Notes: a model not told the origin generated them from the sequence alone. A stretch of 60,260 nt of DNA from Bryobacteraceae bacterium (GCA_025927575.1 JAICLJ010000009.1:1-60260); one strand, 5' to 3'; positions 17,933-27,943 are shown, counted from the first letter of the stretch. Numbers and translations: made by a program.

Positions 17933-19068
17933 TTATTCGGTCCACTTCCCGACTGCTTCTTTATAGCCTCTGAGACGTTTATCGATCAGTTCAGCTGCCT
18001 CTTCGTCGTCACCGGGCAGCATGTGAGCGTACGTGTTCAAAGTAATCGAAGCATTCGCGTGTCCCAATCGCTGTTGAACGGTTTTGAGAGGGACGCGCTG
18101 TCGCAGCCTATGAGATGCACGGCTATGGCGAAGGTCGTGAAAGCGAATTCCTTTGAGGCCGATCTTCGCCGCGTACCGTGCATATGCAGCGGTGAAACTG
18201 TCAGGCTTCCACGGGGAGCCATCTGGGAGCGCAATGATCAAGTCAAAATCTGTTTTAAGTCCCTTCCAAACAGCTGACGATTCTTGTCCTGTTCCTCTCG
18301 ATGTGCTCTCAATGCTTCGATCAGTAACGGAGGCATCGTTATACGCCGACGCTTCCGATTTTTGGGGATCTTGAACTTCAACCCACCCTTGCGCGTTTGC
18401 TCCAGGGACTGAGATACGAGTAAACTCTGGGTTTCGAAATCGATGCCCTGCCATCGTTGCGCCAGAATTTCCCCCCGTCGCAGGCCAGTGCATAATCCGT
18501 AGACCACCGGAATATAAAAGCGCGTGCCTTTTACTGTTTGAATAAGCCAAGCGCTCCGATCCTCATCAACCGCTCTCATTTCCACTTCGACCGGCCGCGG
18601 GCGGCTCTACTCAATCCGCAGGATTCGTTGGGGGGAGCTGCCAAATGACAGCCTGTTGGAGAGCTTCGCGCAAAAGGCGATGAAAGTGTAGGAGTGTTCG
18701 TTTGGATAGCCCACCCCCCCCGTTCGTTTGCGCCCGCGGGTGAGGGCGTAACTGTAGAATTCGGCGATGGACCGGAGTGAGTTTTGCGAGATTGATCGAG
18801 CCGATAGAAGACTTGATATCTTTTTCGACGATCTGCTCGTATCGTTCGCACGTCTTTCCCGCTACGTTGGGCTTGGCATAGGTAACGAACCAGCGGTGAA
18901 GAAAAGCGCCCAGCGTTTCTTTGGATGGTTCTACATACGTACCTTCATCCATGGATCGCAGGACACGCCGGCATTTCAGCATCTGCCTCGCGCCTCGTCT
19001 GGAACCCGCGAATCCAACGATATTTGCGTTTACCGATCGAATCTTTGCCGAGAAACAGAACCGTTTTT
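17933..19068 (-). pseudogene. tRNA-linked tyrosine integrase, multiple frameshifts
   Basis: This is a phage/island integrase read in at least three frames. The N-terminal AP2-like part is GKRKYRWIRGFQTRREA. The core-binding domain is TLGAFLHRWFVTYAKPNVAG and onward. The catalytic domain has the first Arg in CTGLRRGEILAQRW, the HxxR box in FHDLRHSRASH, and GHANASITLNTYAHML with the nucleophilic Tyr. Frames change near 18975, 18735, 18600 and 18250. It converges on the tRNA-Ser 3' end about 100 bp away, the usual place for an island integrase. I could not find a second copy of the tRNA 3' end as the far attachment site. Confidence 0.85.
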
Positions 19069-19197
19069 CCTGCCAGGTGATTTGTGCGTTTATAATGCTG
19101 GCCGGCTATTGGGCCCTATTTGCATCGTTTCCTAGGCGCCAGGGCGCATTCTCGAAAGTTGGTAATATAGGCGTCGTAATCGGTTTAAGGATAGCTC

Positions 19198-19711
19198 GGT
19201 TATAACTACCCTGGTTATGACCCCACTACTAATGCCGTTGGCAATGTAGCTACGATTTTGATCGATTATTGGGTGGGCATGTTGTTGGAGAGCGCCATTC
19301 CCCAATCGTCAAAGCTGAAAATTTTGCCGATGAATGCGGTATCGGGATTTGTGCTGGCATTGGCGCTTGAGCCCTTGAATCTCATGGTCAAGCGGTTGTG
19401 GACCGTCCCGTTCACCTTCTTCAGCACCGGATGGGTGATCCTGATGCTGATGGTCTCCTATTGGCTCATCGAAATGAAACAGATAAAGCGATGGGCGCGT
19501 TCCCAATGGTCGTCGTCTGGATGAACTCAATCTCATCTACTCGTTTTCCCAAGTGCTCCGCGGCTGGTAAAACCTCGGTCTCAAGGTTTTCACCGGAGAC
19601 TTCTCGTTCATAGGCGGTTTCGGCGCGATTCCTCAGAACATACTGATTCTGTTCGTCATTTGGCACCTCCGCTTCTGGCTTTATCGCCGTAAAATATGTC
19701 TGAAGATCTGA
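19198..19711 (+). pseudogene. DUF5009 (NagX-like) acyltransferase, 3' remnant
   Basis: The C-terminal membrane half of a heparan-alpha-glucosaminide N-acetyltransferase-like protein is recognisable. It runs NAVGNVATILIDYWVGMLL, then LWTVPFTFFSTGWVILMLM, YWLIEMKQIKRWA, a shift at about 19500, FPMVVVWMNSI, another shift, and FSFIGGFGAIPQNILILF to the stop. The N-terminal half is absent. It may have supplied the acetylated sugar chemistry of a lost locus. Confidence 0.6.
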
Positions 19712-19821
19712 GATAGTTAGGGAGCAGGTAGTCAGGTAGCCAAGGGACGGGGGTGCACCTGATTGCGTGCCTACTTGATCCCCTATCGTGCATAAAAAGG
19801 TGGTGATAAACTAGGCCTCCT

Positions 19822-20931
19822 ATGGATGTAAAGCGAAGAGATTTTTTGCTTAGTTCAGCTTTATACCCGATTGCCCTTTCTGCCCAATCTGCACCACGCG
19901 TGAATACGGCCTCGATTGGCGTCGGCAATCGAGGATCGTATCTACTGAAGACAATACTGGAGCAGCCAAACGCCAAAGTCCTCGCGGTTTGTGACATCAA
20001 GGGCGACCGGCTGGACAGAGCGGCTTCGACAGCTTCGAGAGACAATCCTCGAACGTATTCTGATTGGCGGAAGCTTTTGGAACAGAAGGATGTGCAGGCC
20101 GTGTTTATTGCAACGCCGCCCTATCTTCACAGCGAAATGGCAATTGCCGCGCTCAAAGCCGGCAAGCATGTTTATTGCGAAAAGCCAATTGGCATCACGG
20201 CGGAGCAGGTAAGCCAACTCATCGCCGCTGCGAAGATTTCGGATCGCATCTTCGTGCCTGGCCACCAATTGCGGTCCTTGAAGAGTCTACAGACGGCCAT
20301 ACGGAAAATTCACGACGGAGTAATCGGCGACGTCATGACGATCGACGCGCAAAGGCATGCGTCCGCGGACATCGCTCACGACGGGTCGTCCAGTGACTGG
20401 TATTTCGACGTTTCTAAATCAGGGGGTTACCTTGTGGAACAGTCTATTCACAATCTCGATCTTTGCAACTGGGTGATGGGAAGTCATCCGACCAGCGCCG
20501 CCGGCTTTGGAGCGACTCTGCGATACAAAAACGATCCGCCTGGGCGCACGATCTTCGATTGCGGAACTCTGAGCTATGACTACCCTAAAAGCCTGAAGCT
20601 TTCATTTAGCCAAAACGTTTTTCATCCCCGAGGATTGCCGAATCCTGGACAATACATACACGTTTTTGGAACAAAAGGCGCCGTCGACCTGTTAGCCCCT
20701 GAGGCGACCGCGTATCCGCTCTCGGGAGAACAACCCACTGTTTTGTCGACGAAAGCGGAGGACGAGCAGGGGGCCCATATAGCGGCCTTCTACGCATCGA
20801 TCCTGAACGGGGCCAAGCCTCCGGCCGACATAACAATCGGCGCAACCGCCGCGCTCACTTCTATCCTTGGAAACGATGCGATGTTCAAACGCCGAATAGC
20901 GAACTGGAGCGATCTTGGGGTCTCTATTTAA
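19822..20931 (+). CDS. Tat-exported Gfo/Idh/MocA oxidoreductase
   Basis: This 369-residue protein begins with a twin-arginine leader (VKRRDFLLSSALYPIALS). The NAD(P)-binding domain has GVGNRGSYLLKTI and the family hallmark YCEKPIGI (EKP, catalytic Lys). The C-terminal domain carries the usual substrate contacts (SKSGGYLVEQSIHNLDLCNW). Such proteins oxidise or reduce sugar hydroxyls. Periplasmic members with a Tat leader are common in Acidobacteria and Planctomycetes. No good ribosome-binding site is seen. It stands alone between two remnants. Confidence 0.88.
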   Translation: MDVKRRDFLLSSALYPIALSAQSAPRVNTASIGVGNRGSYLLKTILEQPNAKVLAVCDIKGDRLDRAASTASRDNPRTYSDWRKLLEQKDVQAVFIATPPYLHSEMAIAALKAGKHVYCEKPIGITAEQVSQLIAAAKISDRIFVPGHQLRSLKSLQTAIRKIHDGVIGDVMTIDAQRHASADIAHDGSSSDWYFDVSKSGGYLVEQSIHNLDLCNWVMGSHPTSAAGFGATLRYKNDPPGRTIFDCGTLSYDYPKSLKLSFSQNVFHPRGLPNPGQYIHVFGTKGAVDLLAPEATAYPLSGEQPTVLSTKAEDEQGAHIAAFYASILNGAKPPADITIGATAALTSILGNDAMFKRRIANWSDLGVSI

Positions 20932-21734
20932 GAGGGAATTGGCATCGTACACTGTTGAGTGCTTTACGGCCTTGTCGGTCTTGTACTGTTCCGACCTCAG
21001 CGTCTGAACGCACTTGCACACACACCGCTTCGAATGATGAACGCCGATCAACACGCGTTGGCGCTGATTGACTTCGGCATTCTTACGAGTACAGACTTCT
21101 GTTCACCATTGCAAACGTCGCCCAAAATCGCTTTTGTGTTCGATTCCGGCCTTCTTCGGATGAACTGTCTGGCGTTGAGAGAATCAATCGCCGCCTGGAC
21201 GCGGGCGCGTGCGAGGCCGTCGACTGAGCGAGATAACGGCGGGTCCCATTATTTTTATCGCTCCGGACGCCTCCGCTCGCACGGCTATGATCGCAGATTG
21301 AACACCTCGCCGCCCCGGTCCAGCAGCGCCGGTTTCCGGAATGCGACAGCATCATGCGTAACGGGTTCCCGGTTTCATGCAGACTGCCGAGAATGCCAAC
21401 CCGTTGTAGCGAAAGTGTCGCCTTCGCTTCCCAATCGAAACGCCACCGGCTATCAGCCCCGGCCCTTGAAGGCTGCCGTTCCGGGCTTCTCCATCATGGA
21501 TGCGATCCAGATGCATGCCGGTCCAAACTAGCACCAGAAAAGTACTCGGGACACGAGCGAGTGGCCAACGGAAAACGCCAGTGTCCGCCCGCCCGAATTG
21601 CGTTGAGTCAATTTACAGAAAAACTTTACACGACCAAAGCTTCTGAGCAGTACTTAAACGCGTTGAAGTCTCATTCCGCATGGGATGTCGGGACAAAACA
21701 GTAGCCGAGTTCGCGGAGCCAATATACCAGCCCG
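20932..21734. other. 803-bp stretch without an intact gene
   Basis: The only recognisable content is the HTH-gene fragment at 21166-21286. ORFs on either strand lack family resemblance and sensible starts. Confidence 0.5.
21166..21286 (-). pseudogene. Third copy fragment of the cassette HTH gene
   Basis: About 120 bp closely match 43952-44075, including a run of more than 30 identical bases. On the minus strand this encodes the middle of the HTH domain (AVRAEASGA ... DSLNARQFIR) with a one-base loss. Nothing else of the gene is present. Confidence 0.65.
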
Positions 21735-23351
21735 TCATACTGGGATTCCTAACTCTTTAAGCGCCTCACCTGCGGCGGCGAGGTTCACAAGCTTCATTTC
21801 AGAATACTTACGCGACAGTATTACTCCGGGAGCCCCGGCATTGAAGGCGGCCTTAACCGCGCCACGAACATCTGACGGCTGGGTTTTCTTTTCTCCCTTT
21901 CCAGTCGGTATATCGATGTCAATCCCAGGGTAGATCGCTATTTCCTTTGGAACGCCAGCAACATTTCGCTGACCTTCGGGTGCAATATAATCGGAAGAAA
22001 GGCCGGCAATCGGCAGGTTAGCTGCTTGAACATCGGCGATTGCCCGTTTCGTCTCCCGGTACACATAATCCGATGACAATCCAGTTGTTGCTAATTTAGA
22101 TAAAGGCGCCTCTTCGTTGTATCCCAAAAGCTTGTAATAAACGTCGAGCGCTAAGTCAGCCGACAGGTCTCCCCAAATCGTTGAATGGACCGTATTAATG
22201 TACTCGGTCAAACGTGGGCCGGCACAGTTGTTATACATACAAATTTTTAGAAGATCTGCGTGCTGGCGTATTTTTCTATAATCTTGGACGGCGCGGTAGA
22301 AGGGACTGAAAGACATATGGTGCATGACATGGAATCCGACTTCCAGGTGTGGGTTAATACTTTTTGCGGTACCGTAGATGCGGCCATAGACTTCGTGCTG
22401 GCTATCGGTCCACAATTTCTCCCAAGCCAAAATCTCCGGATATTCCACAAGAATGCGCCAAAACGTAACAAAATATCCGTCGGTTGGCCGAGCCTGTGAC
22501 CATGCAGCGCGTACCCATTGATCGAGAATCCTGAATCCTTGCTGTGCCCGCTCTACATTGATGCCTTCCCGCCTTCCCTTGTCAACGCAGTAGTTGCAAA
22601 AACAGGTTATGGTCGCGCGCCCCCGGCGGGCGTCAATGACATGATTTAAAGGACCTTGACGCTCGGAACACCACATAACTCCATCTACTTCATAAGACTT
22701 AGTCCAATCTTCAACCAGCGAGAGCAAAAAGTTGCGAATGTATGGGTTATTAAGACATGCAGAGCCTGTCTTGCGCCCATAAACATCAACTTCGGCAACT
22801 TTCTCAAAGTTGTCCAAGAGCCGGGGATTATAAACATCTTCAAACCAGCAATAGCTTTTCATTCCACGCTTTTTTGCATTTGGAACTACGTCGCCGAGTA
22901 CATCAAAATCTCCCAGCTCTGGAGCCCGGAAGTTTTTGAAAATCGTGTCTTGATAATATTCCGGATGCACTGCTGCGTAGTCGCCCCCATGGAATGTATG
23001 TGTGTCATACTCCTGCTTGCCATGGTCGGGTAGTGGTTGACCGGGAATCTGGCGCCCTTCGATTCCACGGCCGTAACTGAAAGTGGCAATTAGGAGTGTG
23101 TTGACACCTGCCCTCTGCTGCACCGTGTCCAGTACGCCGTTCACTCCCTCATCACTGAATGAGACTGCTGGAAGCTGAATCGCGATGACCTTCTCTCCGG
23201 GTTTCGACTGCGTCTCCACCTTTCGAGCGCTCAGGTCCGCCGCTCTTCCGATACCGGTCGCCAAAGAGGTAATGCCGGCGGCCTTTAAGAAGCCGCGCCG
23301 TGACGACTCCGTTAATTCGACATTCAGTTTGTCTTCTTTGTTTTCGTCCAC
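21735..23351 (-). CDS. Tat-exported TIM-barrel glycosidase-like protein, paralogue 1
   Basis: This 538-residue protein starts at GTG with AGGAG 7 bp upstream and has a twin-arginine leader (SSRRGFLKAAGITSLATG). I do not know a named family. It looks like a (beta/alpha)8 glycoside hydrolase: a first strand IAIQLPAVSFSDEG, FSYGRGIEGRQIPGQPLPDH, a strand-4-like DGVMWCSERQGP comparable to the DG-(x)n-acid motif of GHL10-type enzymes, then a paired-cysteine motif TCFCNYC and HVMHHMSFSPFYR. Close paralogues are at 36068-37558 and, truncated, at 39146-39871. A sigma70-like promoter and palindrome lie 230-300 bp upstream. The likely role is periplasmic attack on a glycan or glycoside. Confidence 0.8.
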   Translation of the reverse strand: MDENKEDKLNVELTESSRRGFLKAAGITSLATGIGRAADLSARKVETQSKPGEKVIAIQLPAVSFSDEGVNGVLDTVQQRAGVNTLLIATFSYGRGIEGRQIPGQPLPDHGKQEYDTHTFHGGDYAAVHPEYYQDTIFKNFRAPELGDFDVLGDVVPNAKKRGMKSYCWFEDVYNPRLLDNFEKVAEVDVYGRKTGSACLNNPYIRNFLLSLVEDWTKSYEVDGVMWCSERQGPLNHVIDARRGRATITCFCNYCVDKGRREGINVERAQQGFRILDQWVRAAWSQARPTDGYFVTFWRILVEYPEILAWEKLWTDSQHEVYGRIYGTAKSINPHLEVGFHVMHHMSFSPFYRAVQDYRKIRQHADLLKICMYNNCAGPRLTEYINTVHSTIWGDLSADLALDVYYKLLGYNEEAPLSKLATTGLSSDYVYRETKRAIADVQAANLPIAGLSSDYIAPEGQRNVAGVPKEIAIYPGIDIDIPTGKGEKKTQPSDVRGAVKAAFNAGAPGVILSRKYSEMKLVNLAAAGEALKELGIPV

Positions 23352-23580
23352 TTCAAATCTCCTGGCAAAAATACTTCATAACAACTGTAGGGTCATTTTG
23401 TTCGAAAATGGCACGATCGTGCAAGCGCGCGCTAACCTTCCGATACAAGGATTGTTTCGTCATGGAGATCGCTCCTTTGCTGCTTTTCGAACACATCGAG
23501 TCGTTTCGAAATGACTAACCGCCCTAGTAAGCCGAAATGTGTATGGCTTTACAACGGGGAATGGCCATCTCTCGACCCGA

Positions 23581-23597
23581 TGTCCCACATGGTGGAA
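23581..23597. promoter_or_regulatory. Putative IclR-type operator, site a
   Basis: TGTCCCACATGGTGGAA fits the consensus TGTCCCACATNNTRGNA shared with 27900, 28045 and 39064. It lies 28 bp downstream of the -10 for the 21735-23351 gene, a position suited to repression. Confidence 0.5.
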
Positions 23598-23624
23598 CTG
23601 CGTATCACCAGCACTGAAGGCCGG

Positions 23625-23654
23625 ATCTTATCATTGCTAAATTGTTGTTGTCAA
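23625..23654 (-). promoter_or_regulatory. Sigma70-like promoter for the 21735-23351 gene
   Basis: On the minus strand TTGACA and TAAGAT are separated by 18 bp. The same 18-bp spacing recurs at 30388 and 39009. The leader to the GTG start is about 270 bp. Confidence 0.5.
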
Positions 23655-23994
23655 CATGGAAAGCGACTGCGGTGAATATCTTCCTCTTTTTCGGAAGGGG
23701 AAAGACGTCGGGCGGCCCGACATTTATGTCCTAGAAGCCGAGGTTGCCGGAGTGATTTCGTCCATGTGTGCAATTCACTTTGGGGAACCGAAATCCGCAG
23801 GGCCGCGCAGCGGAAGCAGACCGGCTGGGAAAGAAGGCGGCGGCCAGGCCGGTCATCAAACGAAGTGTAGCCTGAGCGGCCAGAAGCGAGGCCGAGGGCA
23901 ACTCACTTTCAGTCAGCGTTTGTTCGCAATTGCATATTCTCCACGCGCGCGAAGGATCGACACGTGCTTGCTAGCGCCATCCGGTGTGGCGCCC
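23655..23994. other. 340-bp stretch without a recognisable gene
   Basis: An open frame runs through into the hsdM fragment, but the residues before [11 protein letters not shown] do not resemble the HsdM N-terminus or any family I know. It is probably unrelated DNA joined to the truncated gene. Confidence 0.4.
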
Positions 23995-24665
23995 ATGCTG
24001 CCGGAACAGGCCCGTTTCGCAAACCTGCTGACGCTGCCCGAAGGCGTGGACATCGCCAAGGCCATCAACGAAGCGATGAAAGCCATTGAAACCGAAAACG
24101 AGGACGTGAAAGACGTTCTGCCGCGGACGTACAATCGTCTGGACAAAGAGCTTCTAGTTTCGCTGTCGAAGAATTTCACCGCCGTGCTGATGGACATCGA
24201 AGGCGACGCGTTCGGCAAAGATCTCCGAATATCTCCTCGGCAAGTTCGCGATGTCCGAAGGCCAAAAAGGCGGTGAGTTCTTCACGCCCACCAGCCTCGT
24301 CAAGCTGATTGTGGAAGTGATCGAGCCGTTTCACGGCCGCATCCTCGACCCCGCCTGAGGTTCCGGCGGTATGTTTGTCCAATCGGCGGCGTTCGTGGAA
24401 AGCCACCGCAAGAACGTAACCGATATCTCGATCTATGGCCAAGAGAAGATCGCCGAGACCATCCGGCTCTGCCAAATGAACCTTGCGGTCCACGGCCTTT
24501 CCGGTGATATTCGTGACGGCAACTTCTACTACGAAGATATTCATCGAAGTCTGGGAAAATTCGATTTCGTAATGGCAAATCCGCCATTCAACGTGGACAA
24601 AATCGATAAAGAGCGGTTGAAAGAAGACCGTCGCTATCCGTTCGGGCTGCCGAATGCGGACAACG
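23995..24665 (+). pseudogene. hsdM: Type I restriction HsdM fragment
   Basis: This is the middle of a type I DNA methyltransferase. [18 protein letters not shown] to [23 protein letters not shown] is the HsdM helical region. A one-base shift at about 24222 leads to [20 protein letters not shown], then the SAM motif DPA-stop-GSGGM, where the motif I Cys codon is TGA. Next come [20 protein letters not shown] and the catalytic NPPF motif ([12 protein letters not shown]). It stops after FGLPNADNG. The N-terminal domain and everything C-terminal are missing. Confidence 0.85.
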
Positions 24666-24712
24666 GCAAAAGTGAACCACACTCGCATCAACCTGCTCGA
24701 AGAATTCCAGCG

Positions 24713-24824
24713 CATGCTCCGCGATCCCGCGCCGCTCCTCGGCATCCAGCTTCCGGGCGAAAGCCGTCAACTTGGCGAAGAACGCTTCGACGTTCGCCGC
24801 GCCCGAGTTGTATTCGTCGATCAC
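24713..24824 (-). pseudogene. Inverted HsdR fragment
   Basis: On the minus strand [20 protein letters not shown] to [11 protein letters not shown] is the part of type I HsdR that normally sits immediately before [15 protein letters not shown]. That continuation is on the plus strand at 24827. The two pieces abut head to head, so this segment has been inverted in place. Confidence 0.75.
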
Positions 24825-24826
24825 AG

Positions 24827-25144
24827 TTGACGGAGGAAGAGCTAGTGATTTTCGACCTGCTCACCAAGCCGAGCGTGGAGTTGACGAAACCAGAAGAGCG
24901 CGACGTGAAGCGCGTGGCGAAAACTCTTCTCGAAACGCTGAAGCGCGAAAAGCTGGTGCTGGATTGGCGCAAGCAGCAGACCACGCGGGCTGGAGTGCGG
25001 TTCACAATCGAAACGGTCTTAGATGAGTTGCCCAGGGCCTACAGCAAGGAGATCTATGAACAGAAGTGCGACTCGATTTACCAGCATTTCTATGATTCGT
25101 ATCGAGGGCAAGGGCAGAGTCTGTATGAGGGGCGGGTCCAATGA
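24827..25144 (+). pseudogene. hsdR: Type I restriction HsdR C-terminal fragment
   Basis: [20 protein letters not shown] to [19 protein letters not shown] is the C-terminal domain (EcoEI_R_C type) of a type I restriction endonuclease. It keeps the native stop but lacks the nuclease and helicase motor domains. With the hsdM piece it marks a former hsd operon, and no hsdS piece was found. Confidence 0.8.
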
Positions 25145-25309
25145 GAAGGACCTATTGCCGGTTGGCGTCGTTGCGCTTCAGTTGGTCGATTCAGGTTGGA
25201 CGCGAGTAGCGCCTTGAAGATCCTCTCGGCGGCCTGACATCTGGGTATTCGCACCTGCCATCGCGGAGGCGTTCTATGAACCGGTTTTTAGCTTTTTGCC
25301 CAACATTTC

Positions 25310-26128
25310 TCAACGTTGCCGCAATTTCCCTTTAGTCTCGCGATAACCCAACGACGCTGAGATGCGCGCGCCAGTCCGTATGACAGCGCCGGAGAGAAGT
25401 GGTATCCGATCTTCCGTAAGCCGAAATGCGGGCCCGGCTATGCTGACGGCCGCGATTACGTCGCCGGCACTGTTGCAGACCGGAGCGCCGATGCACCGAA
25501 GCCCTACCTCTCGCTCTTCGTTATCGACCGCGTAACCAACCTTGCGAATTGCCCGCAATTCGGTCTTGAATCGCGATGCGGACGTGATCGTTTTCCGGGT
25601 ATACGACTTCAGTGTTCGACCTTGCAGAAAGCTGTTGACCTGTTCTTCAGGGGCGAAAGCCAGCATGGCCTTACCGAGCGAAGTGCAATGGGCCGGTGTT
25701 CGGCTTCCCACCGTTACCGGCGTGCGCAGGGTCTGCGTACTCTCCGCGCTGACCAGTGAAACGACTTCTCCGTCCCGTAATACAGCCAAATGTGCGGTCT
25801 CACCCGTCTCCGAAACGAGAGTCCGGAGATGCGGTCCTGCTATCTGGTAGACGTCCAATTGCGATACTGCTGACAAACCAAGTTCCATTAGCCGGGAGCC
25901 AAGGTGGTATCTACCACTAACCGGGTTTCTCTCGACAAATCGGTTAGATTCCAGCACCATAATGAGTCGGTGCGCAGTACTTTTGTGGAGTTCGAGGCGG
26001 TCAGCAATGTCGGTGAGCCCGATACCAGAGCCCGTCTCAGCTAATATGTCCAAAATTCGAAAGGCGCGATCGAGGACCTGGACGTGATACACATCTGCCT
26101 TGTTGCTAGTCTTACTTACACTGGCCAT
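25310..26128 (-). CDS. IclR-family transcription regulator
   Basis: 272 residues. The N-terminal winged helix is at about 15-75 (LDRAFRILDILAETGSGIGL, DIADRLELHKSTAHRLIMVL). The C-terminal IclR effector domain is at about 85-260 (HLRTLVSETGETAHLAVLRDG; TVGSRTPAHCTSLGKAMLAF; VDNEEREVGLRCIGAPV). IclR proteins bind small carboxylic or aromatic effectors such as glyoxylate and pyruvate and usually act on neighbouring operons. It lies 125 bp downstream of malate synthase on the same strand and is probably co-transcribed with it. I propose it as the protein that reads the 17-bp palindromes nearby. Confidence 0.92.
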   Translation of the reverse strand: MASVSKTSNKADVYHVQVLDRAFRILDILAETGSGIGLTDIADRLELHKSTAHRLIMVLESNRFVERNPVSGRYHLGSRLMELGLSAVSQLDVYQIAGPHLRTLVSETGETAHLAVLRDGEVVSLVSAESTQTLRTPVTVGSRTPAHCTSLGKAMLAFAPEEQVNSFLQGRTLKSYTRKTITSASRFKTELRAIRKVGYAVDNEEREVGLRCIGAPVCNSAGDVIAAVSIAGPAFRLTEDRIPLLSGAVIRTGARISASLGYRETKGKLRQR

Positions 26129-26252
26129 GGGACTTGTTCAGCTGACTCTCCTTATCCTTGAAGTGTAATCGACCTCCAGACGATCAACACTACAACGTAT
26201 TCAGCCGAGGAGCAAGGGCCAAACTGAAACCTTCAACTCAGGTTTAGCTGCG

Positions 26253-27851
26253 CTAGTCTATGTGCGCGTACGCCGCGAGCGTTAAGAAGTCCTGCAGTTG
26301 AGTATTCGTCATCATCTCCTCGAAGAGGAGCGCCGCGCTCTGAAACTTTCCTTGCTTAAATCTGCGCTCACCAACCAGCGAGCGAATATGCTGCAGCTGG
26401 GAGGCAATCGTCTCACGAATTAGTTGGGGCGTTATTTTGCGGCCATCGTTCAGATGTGCTCCGTGGTGCAGCCACTGCCACACTTGTGTGCGCGATATTT
26501 CCGCGGTAGCGGCATCTTCCATCAAGTTGTAAATCGGAACACAGCCGAGGCCGAGTAACCAGGATTCAAGGTACTGAATACCGACGTCAATATTCAGTCT
26601 CAAACCGTCTTCCGTGATTTCTCCCCTCGGGACCGCCAAGAGATCGGCAGCCGAAATCTGAGTGTCTTGTCGCTTCACGTCAATCTGGTTCGGCGTGGGC
26701 ATATATAAATCAAACACTTCTCTTGCAACCGGGATGAGGCCAGGATGCGCGACCCATGTTCCGTCATGCCCGGCCCTCACCTCGCGCAACTTATCCAACC
26801 GCACCTTTTCGAGCGCCGCGTCGTTCGCGGCGGGGTCGCCTTTAATCGGAATTTGAGCAGCCATTCCACCCATCGCGTGTACGCCGCGCCGATGGCAGGT
26901 CTGAATCAGCAACTCCACATAGGAGTTTAGAAAACCCCGATCCATCGTGACTTGCCTTCGGTCAGGCATGACGAAATGTGAATTGTTCCGAAAAACTTTG
27001 ATGAAGCTGAAAATATAGTCCCACCGCCCGCAGTTGAGCCCAGCCGAATGCTCTTTTAGCTCGTATAAAATCTCATTCATTTCGAAGGCGGCGAAGATTG
27101 TTTCGATCAGAACTGTTGCGCGAATCGTACCCCTGGGTATCTTCAGGTATTCCTGCGCAAATACAAATACATCGTTCCACAGGCGCGCTTCCAGATGGCT
27201 CTGCAATTTAGGAAGGTAGAAGTATGGTCCTGATCCTTTTGAGATGAGCGCCTTTGCGTTGTGAAAAAAATAGAGGCCGAAATCGAATAGCGATCCTGAT
27301 ATGGGCTCTCCATCCACCACGAAATGCTTCTCGACTAAATGCCAGCCGCGCGGGCGCACAAACAGAACAGCGGGCTTTGCATTTAGCTCATACTGTTTCC
27401 CTTCCGGACTGACATAGGAGATGTCGCCGCGGACGGCATCCCGAACATTCAGTTGTCCGGCGAGGTTATTGAGCCAAGTAGGGGAATTCGAATCCTCAAA
27501 ATCCGCCATGAATACGTTGGCGCCGGAATTCAAGGCGTTAATCACCATCTTGCGATCCACCGGGCCGGTGATTTCCACCCGCCGATCGACGAGATCATGT
27601 GGAATAGGAGCGACCCTCCAATCACTTTTCCGAATCGACTCGGTCTCCGTTAGAAAGTCAGGCAATTCACCGGCATCGATACGTTCTTGCCGTTCGATCC
27701 GCCGGCGAAGCAGATCGAGTCGTCTGTCGTTAAACTTCTTATGCAGACTAACCAGGAAACTCACGGCTTCGGGACTGAGAATGTCTTCATATTCATGGGG
27801 GACAGGGGCCAGAACTGAAGCGCCGCCTACTTGAGAATTGGTGTAGCTCAT
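26253..27851 (-). CDS. aceB: Malate synthase A
   Basis: 532 residues, normal length for malate synthase A, which condenses glyoxylate with acetyl-CoA to malate. Signature regions are visible: ITGPVDRKMVINALNSGA, VFMADFEDSNSPTWLN (the ADFEDS acid cluster), LPKLQSHLEARLWNDVF, RATVLIETIFAAFEMNEIL, GRWDYIFSFIK, and the catalytic loop region HDGTWVAHPGL. No isocitrate lyase is in the window, so the glyoxylate may come from another source, for example glycolate taken up by the divergent permease. The promoter is divergent with that permease, with operators on both sides. Confidence 0.95.
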   Translation of the reverse strand: MSYTNSQVGGASVLAPVPHEYEDILSPEAVSFLVSLHKKFNDRRLDLLRRRIERQERIDAGELPDFLTETESIRKSDWRVAPIPHDLVDRRVEITGPVDRKMVINALNSGANVFMADFEDSNSPTWLNNLAGQLNVRDAVRGDISYVSPEGKQYELNAKPAVLFVRPRGWHLVEKHFVVDGEPISGSLFDFGLYFFHNAKALISKGSGPYFYLPKLQSHLEARLWNDVFVFAQEYLKIPRGTIRATVLIETIFAAFEMNEILYELKEHSAGLNCGRWDYIFSFIKVFRNNSHFVMPDRRQVTMDRGFLNSYVELLIQTCHRRGVHAMGGMAAQIPIKGDPAANDAALEKVRLDKLREVRAGHDGTWVAHPGLIPVAREVFDLYMPTPNQIDVKRQDTQISAADLLAVPRGEITEDGLRLNIDVGIQYLESWLLGLGCVPIYNLMEDAATAEISRTQVWQWLHHGAHLNDGRKITPQLIRETIASQLQHIRSLVGERRFKQGKFQSAALLFEEMMTNTQLQDFLTLAAYAHID

Positions 27852-27899
27852 TGACGAACCCTCTTGACCGCAGCAACGCCGATTCGGTATGTTTTGCCG

Positions 27900-27916
27900 T
27901 GTCTCATATTGCAGTA
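27900..27916. promoter_or_regulatory. Putative IclR-type operator, site b
   Basis: TGTCTCATATTGCAGTA matches 14 of the 17 consensus positions (free positions counted as matches). It lies 28 bp downstream of the malate synthase -10, the same place as the other sites relative to their promoters. Confidence 0.45.
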
Positions 27917-27943
27917 CTGAATACCGTAATCAGGCATAGCCTC

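Noticed and set aside
20959-21531. A 190-residue plus-strand open frame
   Set aside because: Its middle is antisense to the HTH-gene fragment seen in the other copies, and its ends match nothing.
24825-24840. Far attachment site for the tRNA-Ser island (GGAGGAAG match)
   Set aside because: Only about eight bases match the acceptor stem, well within chance, and they encode conserved HsdR residues.
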